A stretch of DNA of 16,596 bases from Planctomycetota bacterium (GTDB lineage Bacteria > Planctomycetota > Phycisphaerae > FEN-1346). Below the pieces are notes generated by a model. It saw only the letters and a program-made list of their open reading frames with translations, was not told the origin of the DNA and made no database searches. Below are positions 6,594 to 13,842 of this stretch, piece after piece. Each line of letters starts with the position of its first letter. The first letter of the stretch is position 1. Position numbers and translations under genes: made by a program. The DNA is taken from the NCBI GenBank assembly GCA_026386995.1, contig JAPLMO010000325.1, positions 1 to 16,596 on the forward strand, given 5' to 3'.

Positions 6594-7937
6594 TTACTCC
6601 GAAACCTTGACCTCGAAGGCGGCGAACCCCTTCGAGCGATAGGCCACCAGTTCGGCGTCCGGCGGCGGGGCGCCGTCGGGGCCGATCTCCTGGCCTTCCT
6701 TCAGGCGCGCCTCCAGAATGAGGCACTCCACGCCCGTGATCTGGTTGACCATCGCCAGGCCCTTCTCAGGGCCCATCACGGCGATGGCGGTCGCCAGGCC
6801 GTCCCCCAGCGCCGGGTCCACCGACACCACCGTGACGCTGGCAATGCGCATGTCGGCCGGACGGCCCGTCCGCGGATCGACGATGTGGCTGTAGTGTTTG
6901 CTCTGGATGGTCGTGCCGCGATAGTAATGGCCGCTCGTGTCCACGCCCATGTCGCGGACGGCCAGCCGCGCGTAAAGGCGCGTGCGGTCCTGGGGGAACC
7001 GCGGGTCCTGGACGCCGACGATCCAGCGCCGCTCGCCGCCATCGTGGGCCAGCGACGCCGGGCGCTGGCCGAAGGCGTAGATGTCGCCGGCGGCCGCCAC
7101 AAGGCCCGCGGTCGCCCCGGCCTGCTTCATCCGCTGGGCCATGCGACCGGCGATGTACCCCTTGGCGATGCCGCCCAGGTCCAGTTGCATCCCCTTGGCC
7201 ATGCCGGCCGTGTGGATCGACGCCGTCATCGGCTCCATCGGCGGCGCACCGGGCCCCGGCGGGATGAGGTCGGCGCTTTGCGGCTCGCGGGGCACGTCGG
7301 CGATCATGATCTCGACCTTGTCCAGGCCCACCAGGGACCGCGCCTGGGCGATCTGGTCGTCGGTCGGCAGGCGATTCTCCTTCGCCGCCCGGCGCCACAG
7401 TTCCACGACCGGGCCGACCGTGGGGTCGAACGCGCCGCTGCTGAGGTCCCAGACCTCGCGGGCGGCCGCCAGGCACGTGGTCGTGATCGGATCGACGGCG
7501 GTGTTCCACTTGCCCGCCTCGTGATTGATGCGCCAGACGTCGGACGGCTGCTGGGCGGGGTCCTTCAGGGCCGCCGCGTCGCCCTTCAGCCACGCCTCGG
7601 ACGGCTCGCGGTAGCGGTTGAGGCAGAACGCGCACAGGTCCATTTCCTGCCAGGCGGCGTCGATCGCGCGGCGGGCGACTGCCTCGGTCGGCGCGATGGC
7701 GCGGACGGTGACCTCGGTGTCCATCGCGCCGCGGGTCTCGGTCACCTCGACGGGCTGGGGGCCGCAGCCGACTAGCAACAACGGCAAGAACAACAACGGC
7801 ATTAAACGCAGAGAACGCCGAGAGCGCAGAGAACTTATTTTTCTAAAAACAGACTTCTTCTTTTCAAAAACAGATTCTGTCTCTGCGTTCTCCGCGCTCT
7901 CTGCGGTTAGAATCCGTTTTGTAAGGCAAGCGGCCAT
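6594..7937 (-). CDS. apbE: FAD:protein FMN transferase (ApbE lipoprotein)
   Basis: ApbE moves FMN from FAD onto Ser/Thr of redox proteins such as Nqr/Rnf subunits, outside the cytoplasmic membrane. Family motifs from the start used here: FDPTVGP 170-176, DLGGIAKGY 253-261, HIVDPRTG 351-358 and the Mg-binding D379-x3-T383 in GDGLATA. A lipobox LVGC puts the lipidated Cys at residue 58. The start is uncertain. ATG 7937 has GGAG six bases upstream and gives a 447-aa protein whose first 45 residues are largely a dispersed repeat (7803-7909) ending in the basic SLRSRRSLR. ATG 7802 gives a 402-aa protein of ordinary length, but its signal would have no basic residue and no ribosome site. It follows hypD by 74 bp on the same strand. 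Confidence 0.88.
   Translation of the reverse strand: MAACLTKRILTAESAENAETESVFEKKKSVFRKISSLRSRRSLRLMPLLFLPLLLVGCGPQPVEVTETRGAMDTEVTVRAIAPTEAVARRAIDAAWQEMDLCAFCLNRYREPSEAWLKGDAAALKDPAQQPSDVWRINHEAGKWNTAVDPITTTCLAAAREVWDLSSGAFDPTVGPVVELWRRAAKENRLPTDDQIAQARSLVGLDKVEIMIADVPREPQSADLIPPGPGAPPMEPMTASIHTAGMAKGMQLDLGGIAKGYIAGRMAQRMKQAGATAGLVAAAGDIYAFGQRPASLAHDGGERRWIVGVQDPRFPQDRTRLYARLAVRDMGVDTSGHYYRGTTIQSKHYSHIVDPRTGRPADMRIASVTVVSVDPALGDGLATAIAVMGPEKGLAMVNQITGVECLILEARLKEGQEIGPDGAPPPDAELVAYRSKGFAAFEVKVSE
7803..7909. repeat. Inverted repeat built of 9-bp GCAGAGAAC-type units
   Basis: Arms at 7803-7832 and 7880-7909 are inverted copies matching at 26 of 30 positions. Each arm is three 9-bp units of the form CGCAGAGAA/CGCCGAGAG/CGCAGAGAA. 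The 47-bp spacer is AT-rich and carries two AAAAACAGA copies in direct orientation. The region's base composition differs sharply from the flanking GC-rich DNA. It overlaps the 5' end of apbE, where each arm translates as a three-residue-periodic peptide (AESAENAET and SLRSRRSLR). Repeats of this 'SAESAENAE' type occur widely in bacterial genomes. Confidence 0.8.
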
Positions 7938-8011
7938 GTGTAACTCCATAAACCCGCGGCAGCCCCGAGAAGTCGAGGCCGCCGCGATAGTATAACCGAA
8001 TCGGACGAATT

Positions 8012-9100
8012 TCACAGCCTGCCGTACTTGTACTCGGCCTGGCAGGAACCCTCGCGGCTGACCATGCACGGGCCGACCGGATGGGCCGGCGTGCAGGTCT
8101 TCGAGAACAGCGGGCAGTCGTGCGGCTCAAGGACGCCGCGGATAACGTCGCCACAACGGCAGCCGTGCTCGCTCGTGCCGGCCTCGGAGGGCGGCCAGGG
8201 GACGCCGAGTTTGCCGGCGGCGTCGAAGTCGGCGTAGTCGGCCCGCAGGCCCATGCCGCTCGCCGGGATGGCGCCCAGGCCGCGCCACGTGGCCTCGACC
8301 GGCTCGAAGACCTTGAGGATGCGCGCCATGGCCTCGGTGTTGCCCTCTGGGCGGACGGCCTCGGCGTAGACGTTCTCGACGCGGGCCTCGCCGTGCGCCA
8401 GTTGCTTCAGGATCGCCGCAACGCCCTTCAGGACCTGCTCGGCCGTAAAGCCCGCGACGACGCACGGCCGCTTGTACTGGGCCGCGACTGGCTCGTACGC
8501 CTTCGAACCGATCACTACGCTGACGTGGCCGGGGCAAAGGAACCCGTCGATCCGGACCTCGCCGCCCGCCAGGAGGGCGTCCATCGCCGGCACGACCCAC
8601 TTGTGTCCGCACAGGATCGAAAAATTCCTGAGGCCCTCGGCCCGCGCCATGTCCAGGGCCACGGCCGTGCCGGGAGCGGTCGTCTCGAAGCCGACAGCCG
8701 CAAAGACCACTTCCTGCCCTGGGCGATTCCGAGCCAGGTCCAGCGCCTCCAGGACCGAGTAGCAGATGGCGACGCTGCCGCCCGCGGCCTTGCGCCGCTC
8801 AAGGCTGGACCGCGTCCCGGGAACGCGGATCATGTCGCCGAACGTGGCGACCGTGACGCCGTCGCGGCCGGCCAGGTCCACGAGCGCATCGACCGTGCCC
8901 TGGCTCGTCACGCAGACCGGGCAGCCCGGGCCGCTGACGAGGCGCACGCGCTTCGGCAGGAGCGACCGCAGGCCCGTCCGGCGGATCGCCACGGTGTGCG
9001 TGCCGCAGATCTCCATCAGGGCGATCGGCCCCTCGCCGGGAACGGCCCGGGCGGAGGCGGCCATCTCGTTCTTCAGGTTATCAATTTGAGCAGTATCCAT
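8012..9100 (-). CDS. hypD: Hydrogenase maturation protein HypD
   Basis: HypD is the [4Fe-4S] scaffold that, with HypC, assembles the Fe(CN)2CO group of [NiFe]-hydrogenase in the cytoplasm. The 362-aa length is normal. Motifs: ICGTHT at 31-36 with C32, GPGCPVC at 57-63 with C60 and C63, GFETTAP at 137-143, CGHK at 164-167 and CPGH at 189-192. The cluster-binding end has cysteines at 314, 316, 329, 336, 345 and 353. AAGGCG lies a few bases before ATG 9100. It lies 67 bp after hypC in the same direction, with a perfect palindrome in the gap. Confidence 0.97.
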   Translation of the reverse strand: MDTAQIDNLKNEMAASARAVPGEGPIALMEICGTHTVAIRRTGLRSLLPKRVRLVSGPGCPVCVTSQGTVDALVDLAGRDGVTVATFGDMIRVPGTRSSLERRKAAGGSVAICYSVLEALDLARNRPGQEVVFAAVGFETTAPGTAVALDMARAEGLRNFSILCGHKWVVPAMDALLAGGEVRIDGFLCPGHVSVVIGSKAYEPVAAQYKRPCVVAGFTAEQVLKGVAAILKQLAHGEARVENVYAEAVRPEGNTEAMARILKVFEPVEATWRGLGAIPASGMGLRADYADFDAAGKLGVPWPPSEAGTSEHGCRCGDVIRGVLEPHDCPLFSKTCTPAHPVGPCMVSREGSCQAEYKYGRL

Positions 9101-9126
9101 GAGTTCGCCTTTTGTCGTCGGATTTT

Positions 9127-9164
9127 ACATTGCGCGGCGGGTCTCCTGACCCGCCGCGCAATGT
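9127..9164. repeat. Perfect palindrome with 17-bp arms between hypC and hypD
   Basis: Arms ACATTGCGCGGCGGGTC (9127-9143) and its exact complement (9148-9164) flank a TCCT loop. The core is the same GCGCGGCGGGTC type seen at 3914-3943. It ends 3 bp before the hypC stop codon and fills most of the 67-bp gap within the operon. There is no U-tract in either direction. It could affect transcript stability or the relative expression of hypC and hypD. Confidence 0.8.
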
Positions 9165-9167
9165 GTG

Positions 9168-9386
9168 TCAGCCGATACCTTCCATCTGGTCGAGAAGTTT
9201 GTTGGTCTCGGCGGCGTCCTCGGGCGTCACCTGGGTGATGGCGAACCCGGCGTGCACGAGCACCCAGTCGCCCGGCTGGGCCTCAGGCACCAGCGCAAGG
9301 CCCGCCCGAAGTTTGTTGCCGCGAACGTCTACGACGCCCATCATGGCGTCGCGGGAAACGACCTGACCCGGAACGGCTAGGCACAT
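9168..9386 (-). CDS. hypC: Hydrogenase maturation chaperone HypC
   Basis: HypC (72 aa here, usual length) binds HypD and carries the Fe(CN)2CO unit to the hydrogenase large subunit. The N-terminus is MCLAVPGQV: the Cys after the initiator Met is the essential ligand, so the start must be ATG 9386 although the frame stays open to 9488. GDWVLVHAGFAI at 39-50 contains the conserved His45. A GAGGTG five bases upstream of the ATG serves as ribosome site. It lies between hypF (178 bp upstream) and hypD on the same strand. Confidence 0.96.
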   Translation of the reverse strand: MCLAVPGQVVSRDAMMGVVDVRGNKLRAGLALVPEAQPGDWVLVHAGFAITQVTPEDAAETNKLLDQMEGIG

Positions 9387-9458
9387 CGTTACACCTCGCT
9401 TTTCATCGTCGCCGTGTGCGGCGACGGCTAAACTTTCGGTTCGCTGTGCTCGAGTGTC

Positions 9459-9530
9459 GCGCGGTGGGCAGTCTTGCCCACCGCGCATACAAACCAGTCT
9501 TTACGCGGCGGGCAAGACTGCCCGCCGCGC
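9459..9530. repeat. Pair of palindromes between hypF and hypC
   Basis: Palindrome 1 (9459-9486) has perfect 12-bp arms, GCGCGGTGGGCA and complement, around GTCT. Palindrome 2 (9504-9529) has perfect 11-bp arms, CGCGGCGGGCA and complement, around AGAC. Loop sequences are complementary, so the copies are in opposite orientation. The same GGTGGG plus GGCGGG pairing is seen at 3848-3943. The CGCCACTTG brackets of the 3835-3961 copy are absent here. No reading frame is visible in the 178-bp gap. Confidence 0.75.
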
Positions 9531-9564
9531 GATCATGCGCTGAAAGCCGGTTGTGAAACAGCGG

Positions 9565-12111
9565 CTAAACATTTCGTTCGGCAAGGCGCGCGGCGGCAAC
9601 GTAGGCCTGGCCGAGGGCCACGCCGCCGTCACCGGGCGGAACCTCGCGGTGCCCGTACACTTCAAACCCGTCGGCCTCAAGCGCCAGAGCGAGGCTGCGG
9701 ACAAGCCGGCTGTTGGCGAAGCACCCGCCCGACAGTGCGATCCGCCCGAGGCCCGACTCCTCGCGCGCCCACCGCGACGCCGCCAGGAGCATCGCCGCCA
9801 CGGTCGCGTGAAAACGGGCGCTCGTTTCGGCCCGGCTGCGACCCGCCTCGACGTCGGCCACGAGGCCGCGAACCAGCGGCAGCGTGTCGATGATCCAGCC
9901 CTGCGGCGTGGTTGCGGCGGGTGGCATTCCCACGGCGCTTTTGCCGTGGGCATGCGCCTTGCCGGAAGCATGCCCACGCAACGGCGGCGTGGGCATGCCA
10001 CCCTCAATAATACCAAATTCGTAGGGCCGGAGGTCGTCGGGCTGACCTTCGGCGGCGCCTTCGAGTTCAACGGCGGGCTGGCCCTCGTAGGAGTTGTCGG
10101 AGCACACGTCGGCCAGTACGCTTGCGGCGTCGAAAAGGCGCCCCAGGCCGCAGGCCCGCGGCGAGTTCACGCCTTTCTCGATCATCTCGGCCCAGAAGCG
10201 CAGTTCCTTCTCGGCCACATGGGCGACCCGCCCCGCACGATGCCGCAGGGCCTCCTCAAGGCCATACGCCTGCACCAGCATCGCCCACGCGATGCGCACG
10301 GGGTGCTCGATGGCGGCATCGCCGCCCGGCAGGGCCACGTAAGCCAGGTGGCCGAGTCGCTGGAACCGCGCGGCCGAGGCGCGCAGAATCTCGCCGCCCC
10401 AGATCGTGCCGTCCGTGCCGTAACCCGTTCCGTCCATCGCCAGGCCGATGACCTCGCCCGCCAGGCCGTTCTCGGCCATAACGGAGGCAACGTGCGCGTG
10501 ATGATGCTGAACGCCGATCAGCCGCACACCTCCCCCAGCCGGGTGGCATGCCCACGCGGCTGTTTGCGTGGGCATGTCGCCCGAAGCGGCATCATGCCCA
10601 GGCAACGGCGGCCTGGGCATGCCACCCGCGTCAGCATCCGATGCCCGCCGCCGCGCGTAGCGCGTCGAGAGGTAGCCGGGGTGCAGGTCGTGGGCGATGA
10701 CCCGCGGACGGACTTCAAGCAGCCGCTCGATCTTGTTGATGGTGGTCTCGAAGTACCCGGCCGCCAGGGCGTTCTTCAGGTCCCCGATGTGCTGGCTGAC
10801 AAACGCCTGCCGGCCGCGCACGAGGCAGACCGCGTTCTTAAGTTCCGGCCCGACGGCCAGGATCGCCTCGGGCGACTCCAGCGGCAGGTCGATCGGCCGC
10901 GGGGCAAAGCCTCTGCCCCGCCGCAGCATCAGCGGCCGGCCGCGCTGGACCATCGTCACCGAGTCGTCGCAAACCGTGTGGATGGGCCGGTCGTGCATCA
11001 GGTACAGGTCCGCGATGCCGGCCAGGCGCGCGACGGCCTCGTCGTCCTCGCGGCAGATGGGTTCCTCCGAGAGGTTGCCGCTGGTCATCACCATGGGCGG
11101 AAAATCGCCCTCGAAGAGGAGGTAATGCAGCGGCGCGTACGGCAGCATGAATCCGAAGTACGGGCTGGCCGGGGCGACCTGCGGCGAAAGGTCGTGGTCC
11201 GCGCGCTTCGGCAGAAGAACGATCGGCCGCTCGCGCGATTCCAGGAGCGTCCGTTCGGCGTCGCCGACGACCGCGCGGCGGGCGATCGAGTCGATGGAGG
11301 CGCCCATCATGGCGAAGGCCTTCTGGTCGCGGCCCTTGCGGCGGCGGAGTTCGCGGACGGCCGTCTCGCTACGGGCGTCGGCGGCCAGGTGAAAGCCCGT
11401 CAGGCCCTTGATGGCGACGATGCGGCCACCGAGGAGCGCGTCGCGGACGGCCCGGACGGAGTCGGCGCAGGCGACCGGCGCGCCCGCGGCGTCGTGAAGC
11501 GACAGACGCGGGCCGCACTCCGGGCATGCGTTCGGCTGGGCGTGGAACCGCCGGTCCGCGGGGTCCTCGTATTCCTGCCGGCACCGGGGGCACATCGTAA
11601 AGGACCGCATCGTGGTCTTCGGCCGGTCATAAGGAATGTCGATAATAATGGAGTACCGCGGCCCGCAGTTGGTGCAGTTGATGAAGGGGTAGCGGCGGCG
11701 GCGGTCTTGCGGGTCGGCCATTTCGCGCAGGCAGTCGGGGCAGACGGCCATGTCGGGGGAGATGAGGGCCGTCTTTTCACCCCCCGCCGACGGGGCGATG
11801 CCGAAGGCGGTCTCGCCGCGCGGGGCCACGTCGCTCGATTCCATCGCGGCGATCCGGGCCAGCGGCGGCGGATGGTCCCGCAGGTTGGCGAGGAAATCGT
11901 CGACGTGGGAGGCGGGGCCTTCCAGTTCGATCAGCACGCCCTCGGCGTCGTTCAGCACCCACCCGCCCAGGCCGCGCTCGGTCGCCAGGCGATAGACCGT
12001 CGGCCGGAATCCCACGCCCTGGACGATGCCGCGGACGCGGATTCGCCGGCGCACGGCCGGATCGAATGCGATAGGTTTCCCGGTGCCGGAAACAGACATG
12101 GGCTTTCCCAT
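9565..12111 (-). CDS. hypF: Carbamoyltransferase HypF with two in-frame repeat insertions
   Basis: HypF makes thiocarbamate on HypE from carbamoyl phosphate, the source of the CN ligands of [NiFe]-hydrogenase. Domains in order: acylphosphatase (residues ~22-110, VRGIVQGVGFRP), two zinc fingers (C124/C127/C146/C149 and C174/C177/C196/C199), YrdC-like (~215-410, IKGLTGFHLAADA, KGRDQKAFAMM), Kae1-like carbamoyltransferase (~415-848; QHHHAH 535-540, DGTGYGTDG 560-568, LSGGCFANSRL near the end). The 848-aa length exceeds the usual ~750-780 because residues ~496-524 and ~704-731 are encoded by palindromic elements. All motifs are intact, so it is probably functional. The start is uncertain between TTG 12138, ATG 12111 and ATG 12099; GAAAGG just before 12111 favours that one slightly. 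Confidence 0.96.
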   Translation of the reverse strand: MGKPMSVSGTGKPIAFDPAVRRRIRVRGIVQGVGFRPTVYRLATERGLGGWVLNDAEGVLIELEGPASHVDDFLANLRDHPPPLARIAAMESSDVAPRGETAFGIAPSAGGEKTALISPDMAVCPDCLREMADPQDRRRRYPFINCTNCGPRYSIIIDIPYDRPKTTMRSFTMCPRCRQEYEDPADRRFHAQPNACPECGPRLSLHDAAGAPVACADSVRAVRDALLGGRIVAIKGLTGFHLAADARSETAVRELRRRKGRDQKAFAMMGASIDSIARRAVVGDAERTLLESRERPIVLLPKRADHDLSPQVAPASPYFGFMLPYAPLHYLLFEGDFPPMVMTSGNLSEEPICREDDEAVARLAGIADLYLMHDRPIHTVCDDSVTMVQRGRPLMLRRGRGFAPRPIDLPLESPEAILAVGPELKNAVCLVRGRQAFVSQHIGDLKNALAAGYFETTINKIERLLEVRPRVIAHDLHPGYLSTRYARRRASDADAGGMPRPPLPGHDAASGDMPTQTAAWACHPAGGGVRLIGVQHHHAHVASVMAENGLAGEVIGLAMDGTGYGTDGTIWGGEILRASAARFQRLGHLAYVALPGGDAAIEHPVRIAWAMLVQAYGLEEALRHRAGRVAHVAEKELRFWAEMIEKGVNSPRACGLGRLFDAASVLADVCSDNSYEGQPAVELEGAAEGQPDDLRPYEFGIIEGGMPTPPLRGHASGKAHAHGKSAVGMPPAATTPQGWIIDTLPLVRGLVADVEAGRSRAETSARFHATVAAMLLAASRWAREESGLGRIALSGGCFANSRLVRSLALALEADGFEVYGHREVPPGDGGVALGQAYVAAARLAERNV
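9919..10003. repeat. Double-hairpin palindromic element A inside hypF
   Basis: The 85-bp unit begins GGGTGGCAT and ends with its inverse ATGCCACCC. It holds hairpin 1 (9929-9950, 8-bp CCCACGGC arms) and hairpin 2 (9968-9998, perfect 12-bp GCATGCCCACGC arms, loop AACGGCG). It is read through in hypF as a Gly/Pro/His-rich insert, GGMPTPPLRGHASGKAHAHG and onwards, at residues ~704-731 of the Kae1-like domain. It aligns with element B along its whole length. Confidence 0.85.
10541..10627. repeat. Double-hairpin palindromic element B inside hypF
   Basis: The 87-bp unit (exactly 29 codons) has the same GGGTGGCATG...CATGCCACCC ends as element A. Hairpin 1 is 10546-10577 (12-bp arms, one mismatch) and hairpin 2 is 10593-10621 (11-bp arms, loop AACGGCG as in A). 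It encodes GGMPRPPLPGHDAASGDMPT and onwards, hypF residues ~496-524, in the stretch between HPGYLSTRYA and the QHHHAH metal motif, a short variable connection in HypF proteins. Orientation and reading frame are the same as in element A. Confidence 0.85.
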
Positions 12112-12170
12112 CGGCCTTTCGGTGACAGGCGCGGGCAACTTCGCGCAGGCGTTTGGCCCTAAGCCAATTG

Positions 12171-12176
12171 ATTATA
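12171..12176 (-). promoter_or_regulatory. Candidate -10 box for the hypF-hypC-hypD-apbE operon
   Basis: On the minus strand TATAAT lies at 12176-12171, about 60 bp before the hypF ATG. It comes right after the terminator of the upstream cyclophilin gene, where a new promoter would be expected. No convincing -35 box is present at 16-18 bp spacing (TTCTAT at best), so either an activator is needed or the match is chance. Confidence 0.35.
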
Positions 12177-12190
12177 CGCGGGGCCGGACC

Positions 12191-12223
12191 AAAATAGAAC
12201 GGGGCAGCCGCAATGGCCGCCCC
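12191..12223 (-). terminator. Intrinsic terminator of the PEP-CTERM gene pair
   Basis: On the minus strand, GGGGCGGCC (12223-12215) pairs with GGCTGCCCC (12209-12201) across the loop ATTGC, a 9-bp stem with one G-U pair. It is followed by GTTCTATTTT, a U-rich tail. It lies 28 bp after the cyclophilin stop and separates that unit from hypF. Confidence 0.7.
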
Positions 12224-12251
12224 GATGGAATGTCCTCAAGCGTCAACCGTG

Positions 12252-12989
12252 TTACTTGCGGCGTCTGCGCATGACGAGGCCGCCCAGGCCGAGGGCCAGC
12301 ATCGCCATCGTGGCGGGTTCCGGCGCAGCCACCGGCGGTAAGGCCTCGGCGCTCTGAATGGTCAAGAACTCGTTTTGCATGGGCCAGCGGCCCCCGTTAT
12401 AGGACGACCACAGGGGAAGCCAGTTGAACGTCGGGTCGCCGAGCACCTGGGACCAGTCCCACTTCTTGGCGGCAAAGAGCGCCACCGCAACGTCCCATCC
12501 GCTGACGATCTTCCCGAAAACGGTGTAGCCGTCGCCCGGCCGGACGTGGTCGTCGAACATCGAACTGTTGTCGGCCATGTTGATGTACCACTGAGAGGTG
12601 GCGCTATCGGGGTCGCTCGTCCGGGCGGCGCCGACCGTTCTAATGATGTTCGACCAGCCGAGGTTGGCCTCATACGGAACGGGGTCGTAGGTCTCAACGT
12701 AATCCAGGAAGGAGGTGTTAGGATTGGCCGGAAGGGTGAACCCGCCGCCTTGGAGGACGTTGTACTGGTCATCGCTGCGATGGAAGATGGTGTTGGCGTA
12801 CAACCCGGCTTGAACGTACCGCAGGAAGTTGTCGCGGTGCAATGGCGTCTTGTCGTTCAGTTCGATGTCGAAACTGCCTGCCCCCCCTGCCACAGTGAAC
12901 CGTACGATGGTAGCCGCATCAACCTGGGACGGCACGAGGATGGCCGCCAAGGCCAGAACGCAGACGAGGCTTGCAACGCGGATAAACAT
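12252..12989 (-). CDS. Exported cyclophilin-type peptidyl-prolyl isomerase with PEP-CTERM anchor
   Basis: A 245-aa protein. Residues 1-25 form a signal peptide (FIRVASLVCVLALAAILVPS, cleavage after ~VDA). A cyclophilin domain follows: FHR at 69-71 (catalytic Arg), LQGGGF at 79-84, TSQWYINMADNSSMFD at 131-146 and YTVFGKIVSGWDVA at 155-168. The C-terminus is a PEP-CTERM signal: PEPATMAML at 223-231, a short hydrophobic helix, then RRRRK. Such proteins are processed by exosortase and sent to the cell surface. Expected role: proline isomerisation during folding outside the cytoplasm. AAGGAGG just before the ATG is a strong ribosome site. It lies 64 bp after another PEP-CTERM gene and ends at a terminator. 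Confidence 0.9.
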   Translation of the reverse strand: MFIRVASLVCVLALAAILVPSQVDAATIVRFTVAGGAGSFDIELNDKTPLHRDNFLRYVQAGLYANTIFHRSDDQYNVLQGGGFTLPANPNTSFLDYVETYDPVPYEANLGWSNIIRTVGAARTSDPDSATSQWYINMADNSSMFDDHVRPGDGYTVFGKIVSGWDVAVALFAAKKWDWSQVLGDPTFNWLPLWSSYNGGRWPMQNEFLTIQSAEALPPVAAPEPATMAMLALGLGGLVMRRRRK

Positions 12990-13053
12990 ACCCCTCCTCC
13001 TTTGTGAACAGACACAACAGGCGCGATTTCATGGCCGGATTAACACTACAACG

Positions 13054-13842
13054 CTACTTTGCGCGGCGGCGCCGCATCGCGATACCGCCCAGGCCAAAGG
13101 CCAGCAGCGCCATCGTTGCGGGTTCCGGCACGACAGGCGCAGACGTAGACGTCGCCAAGGACGTCGGCGTGTAGGCGCGGATATTGTCAAGGAAGAAGCC
13201 GGCGGCATAGGTGCCCTTGGTTTCGATCGTGACGCCGACCTCTTCCCCCGCGGCGGCGCCAACGTCGAAGGTGACCATGGTCCCCGCGCGAACATCGTCG
13301 GCGGTCAGGGTCTTGACGTTAAACGGGTCCGCGAGGAGGCCGGGATCGGCTTCTGTGCCGAAGTTGCCCGTCAGGATGACGGAAGCCACCAGTTCGCTGC
13401 CTGTAGCCGTGAGGCCGGGATCATAGAAAAAGACCGAGAAGTCGAATCGCCGGTTGGCATCCCAGGACTCCAGGGTATACTGCCGGGGGATGACGGTGCC
13501 CAGCAGCGTGCCGGAGGGCTGATAGGGGCCGCTGCCGGTGCCTTGGTTGGACGCGGTCTTGAAGTTGAGCCACGCCGGATTGCCCGCCCAGTTGCCGGTG
13601 TAGTCGCCTGTCGGGCGGCCACCGGCAAGGAAGTCTTTGCCATTCGGGCCGAGCTTGTTCCACATCAGGGTGTAACTCTCGGACCCGAACGTGAGCCCCC
13701 CGTTCGCAGCCGGGTCCCACCAGTGCGTTGGATCAAGCACACGCTGGCCGAGGACATCATAAATGGTGATGGCCGAGGCGGACGACGTGAGAACCAGGCA
13801 TGCCAGAATACCGACAATAACACCCGTGCAGAGATGCCTCAT
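13054..13842 (-). CDS. PEP-CTERM surface protein of unknown function
   Basis: A 262-aa exported protein. Signal peptide at residues 1-24 (HLCTGVIVGILACLVLTSSA), a Gly/Thr/aromatic-rich, probably beta-sheet body, and a PEP-CTERM tail (PEPATMALLAFGLGGI then MRRRRAK). FFLDNIRAY near residue 220 is a phrase common at the end of jelly-roll-like domains of PEP-CTERM proteins. No cysteine in the mature body and no catalytic motif that I recognise. GGGGAG precedes ATG 13842. The tail matches that of the downstream cyclophilin closely at both protein and DNA level. Probably first gene of a two-gene unit with the cyclophilin, which may assist its folding (inference). Confidence 0.85.
   Translation of the reverse strand: MRHLCTGVIVGILACLVLTSSASAITIYDVLGQRVLDPTHWWDPAANGGLTFGSESYTLMWNKLGPNGKDFLAGGRPTGDYTGNWAGNPAWLNFKTASNQGTGSGPYQPSGTLLGTVIPRQYTLESWDANRRFDFSVFFYDPGLTATGSELVASVILTGNFGTEADPGLLADPFNVKTLTADDVRAGTMVTFDVGAAAGEEVGVTIETKGTYAAGFFLDNIRAYTPTSLATSTSAPVVPEPATMALLAFGLGGIAMRRRRAK

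Noticed and set aside
9387..9488. Longer HypC with 34 extra N-terminal residues
   Set aside because: HypC function needs the Cys directly after the initiator Met; MCLAVPGQ at 9386 with a good ribosome site sets the start.
9553..12162. Plus-strand open frame of 869 codons opposite hypF
   Set aside because: The minus strand encodes full-length HypF with all domains; the opposite frame is a codon-bias shadow without recognisable motifs.
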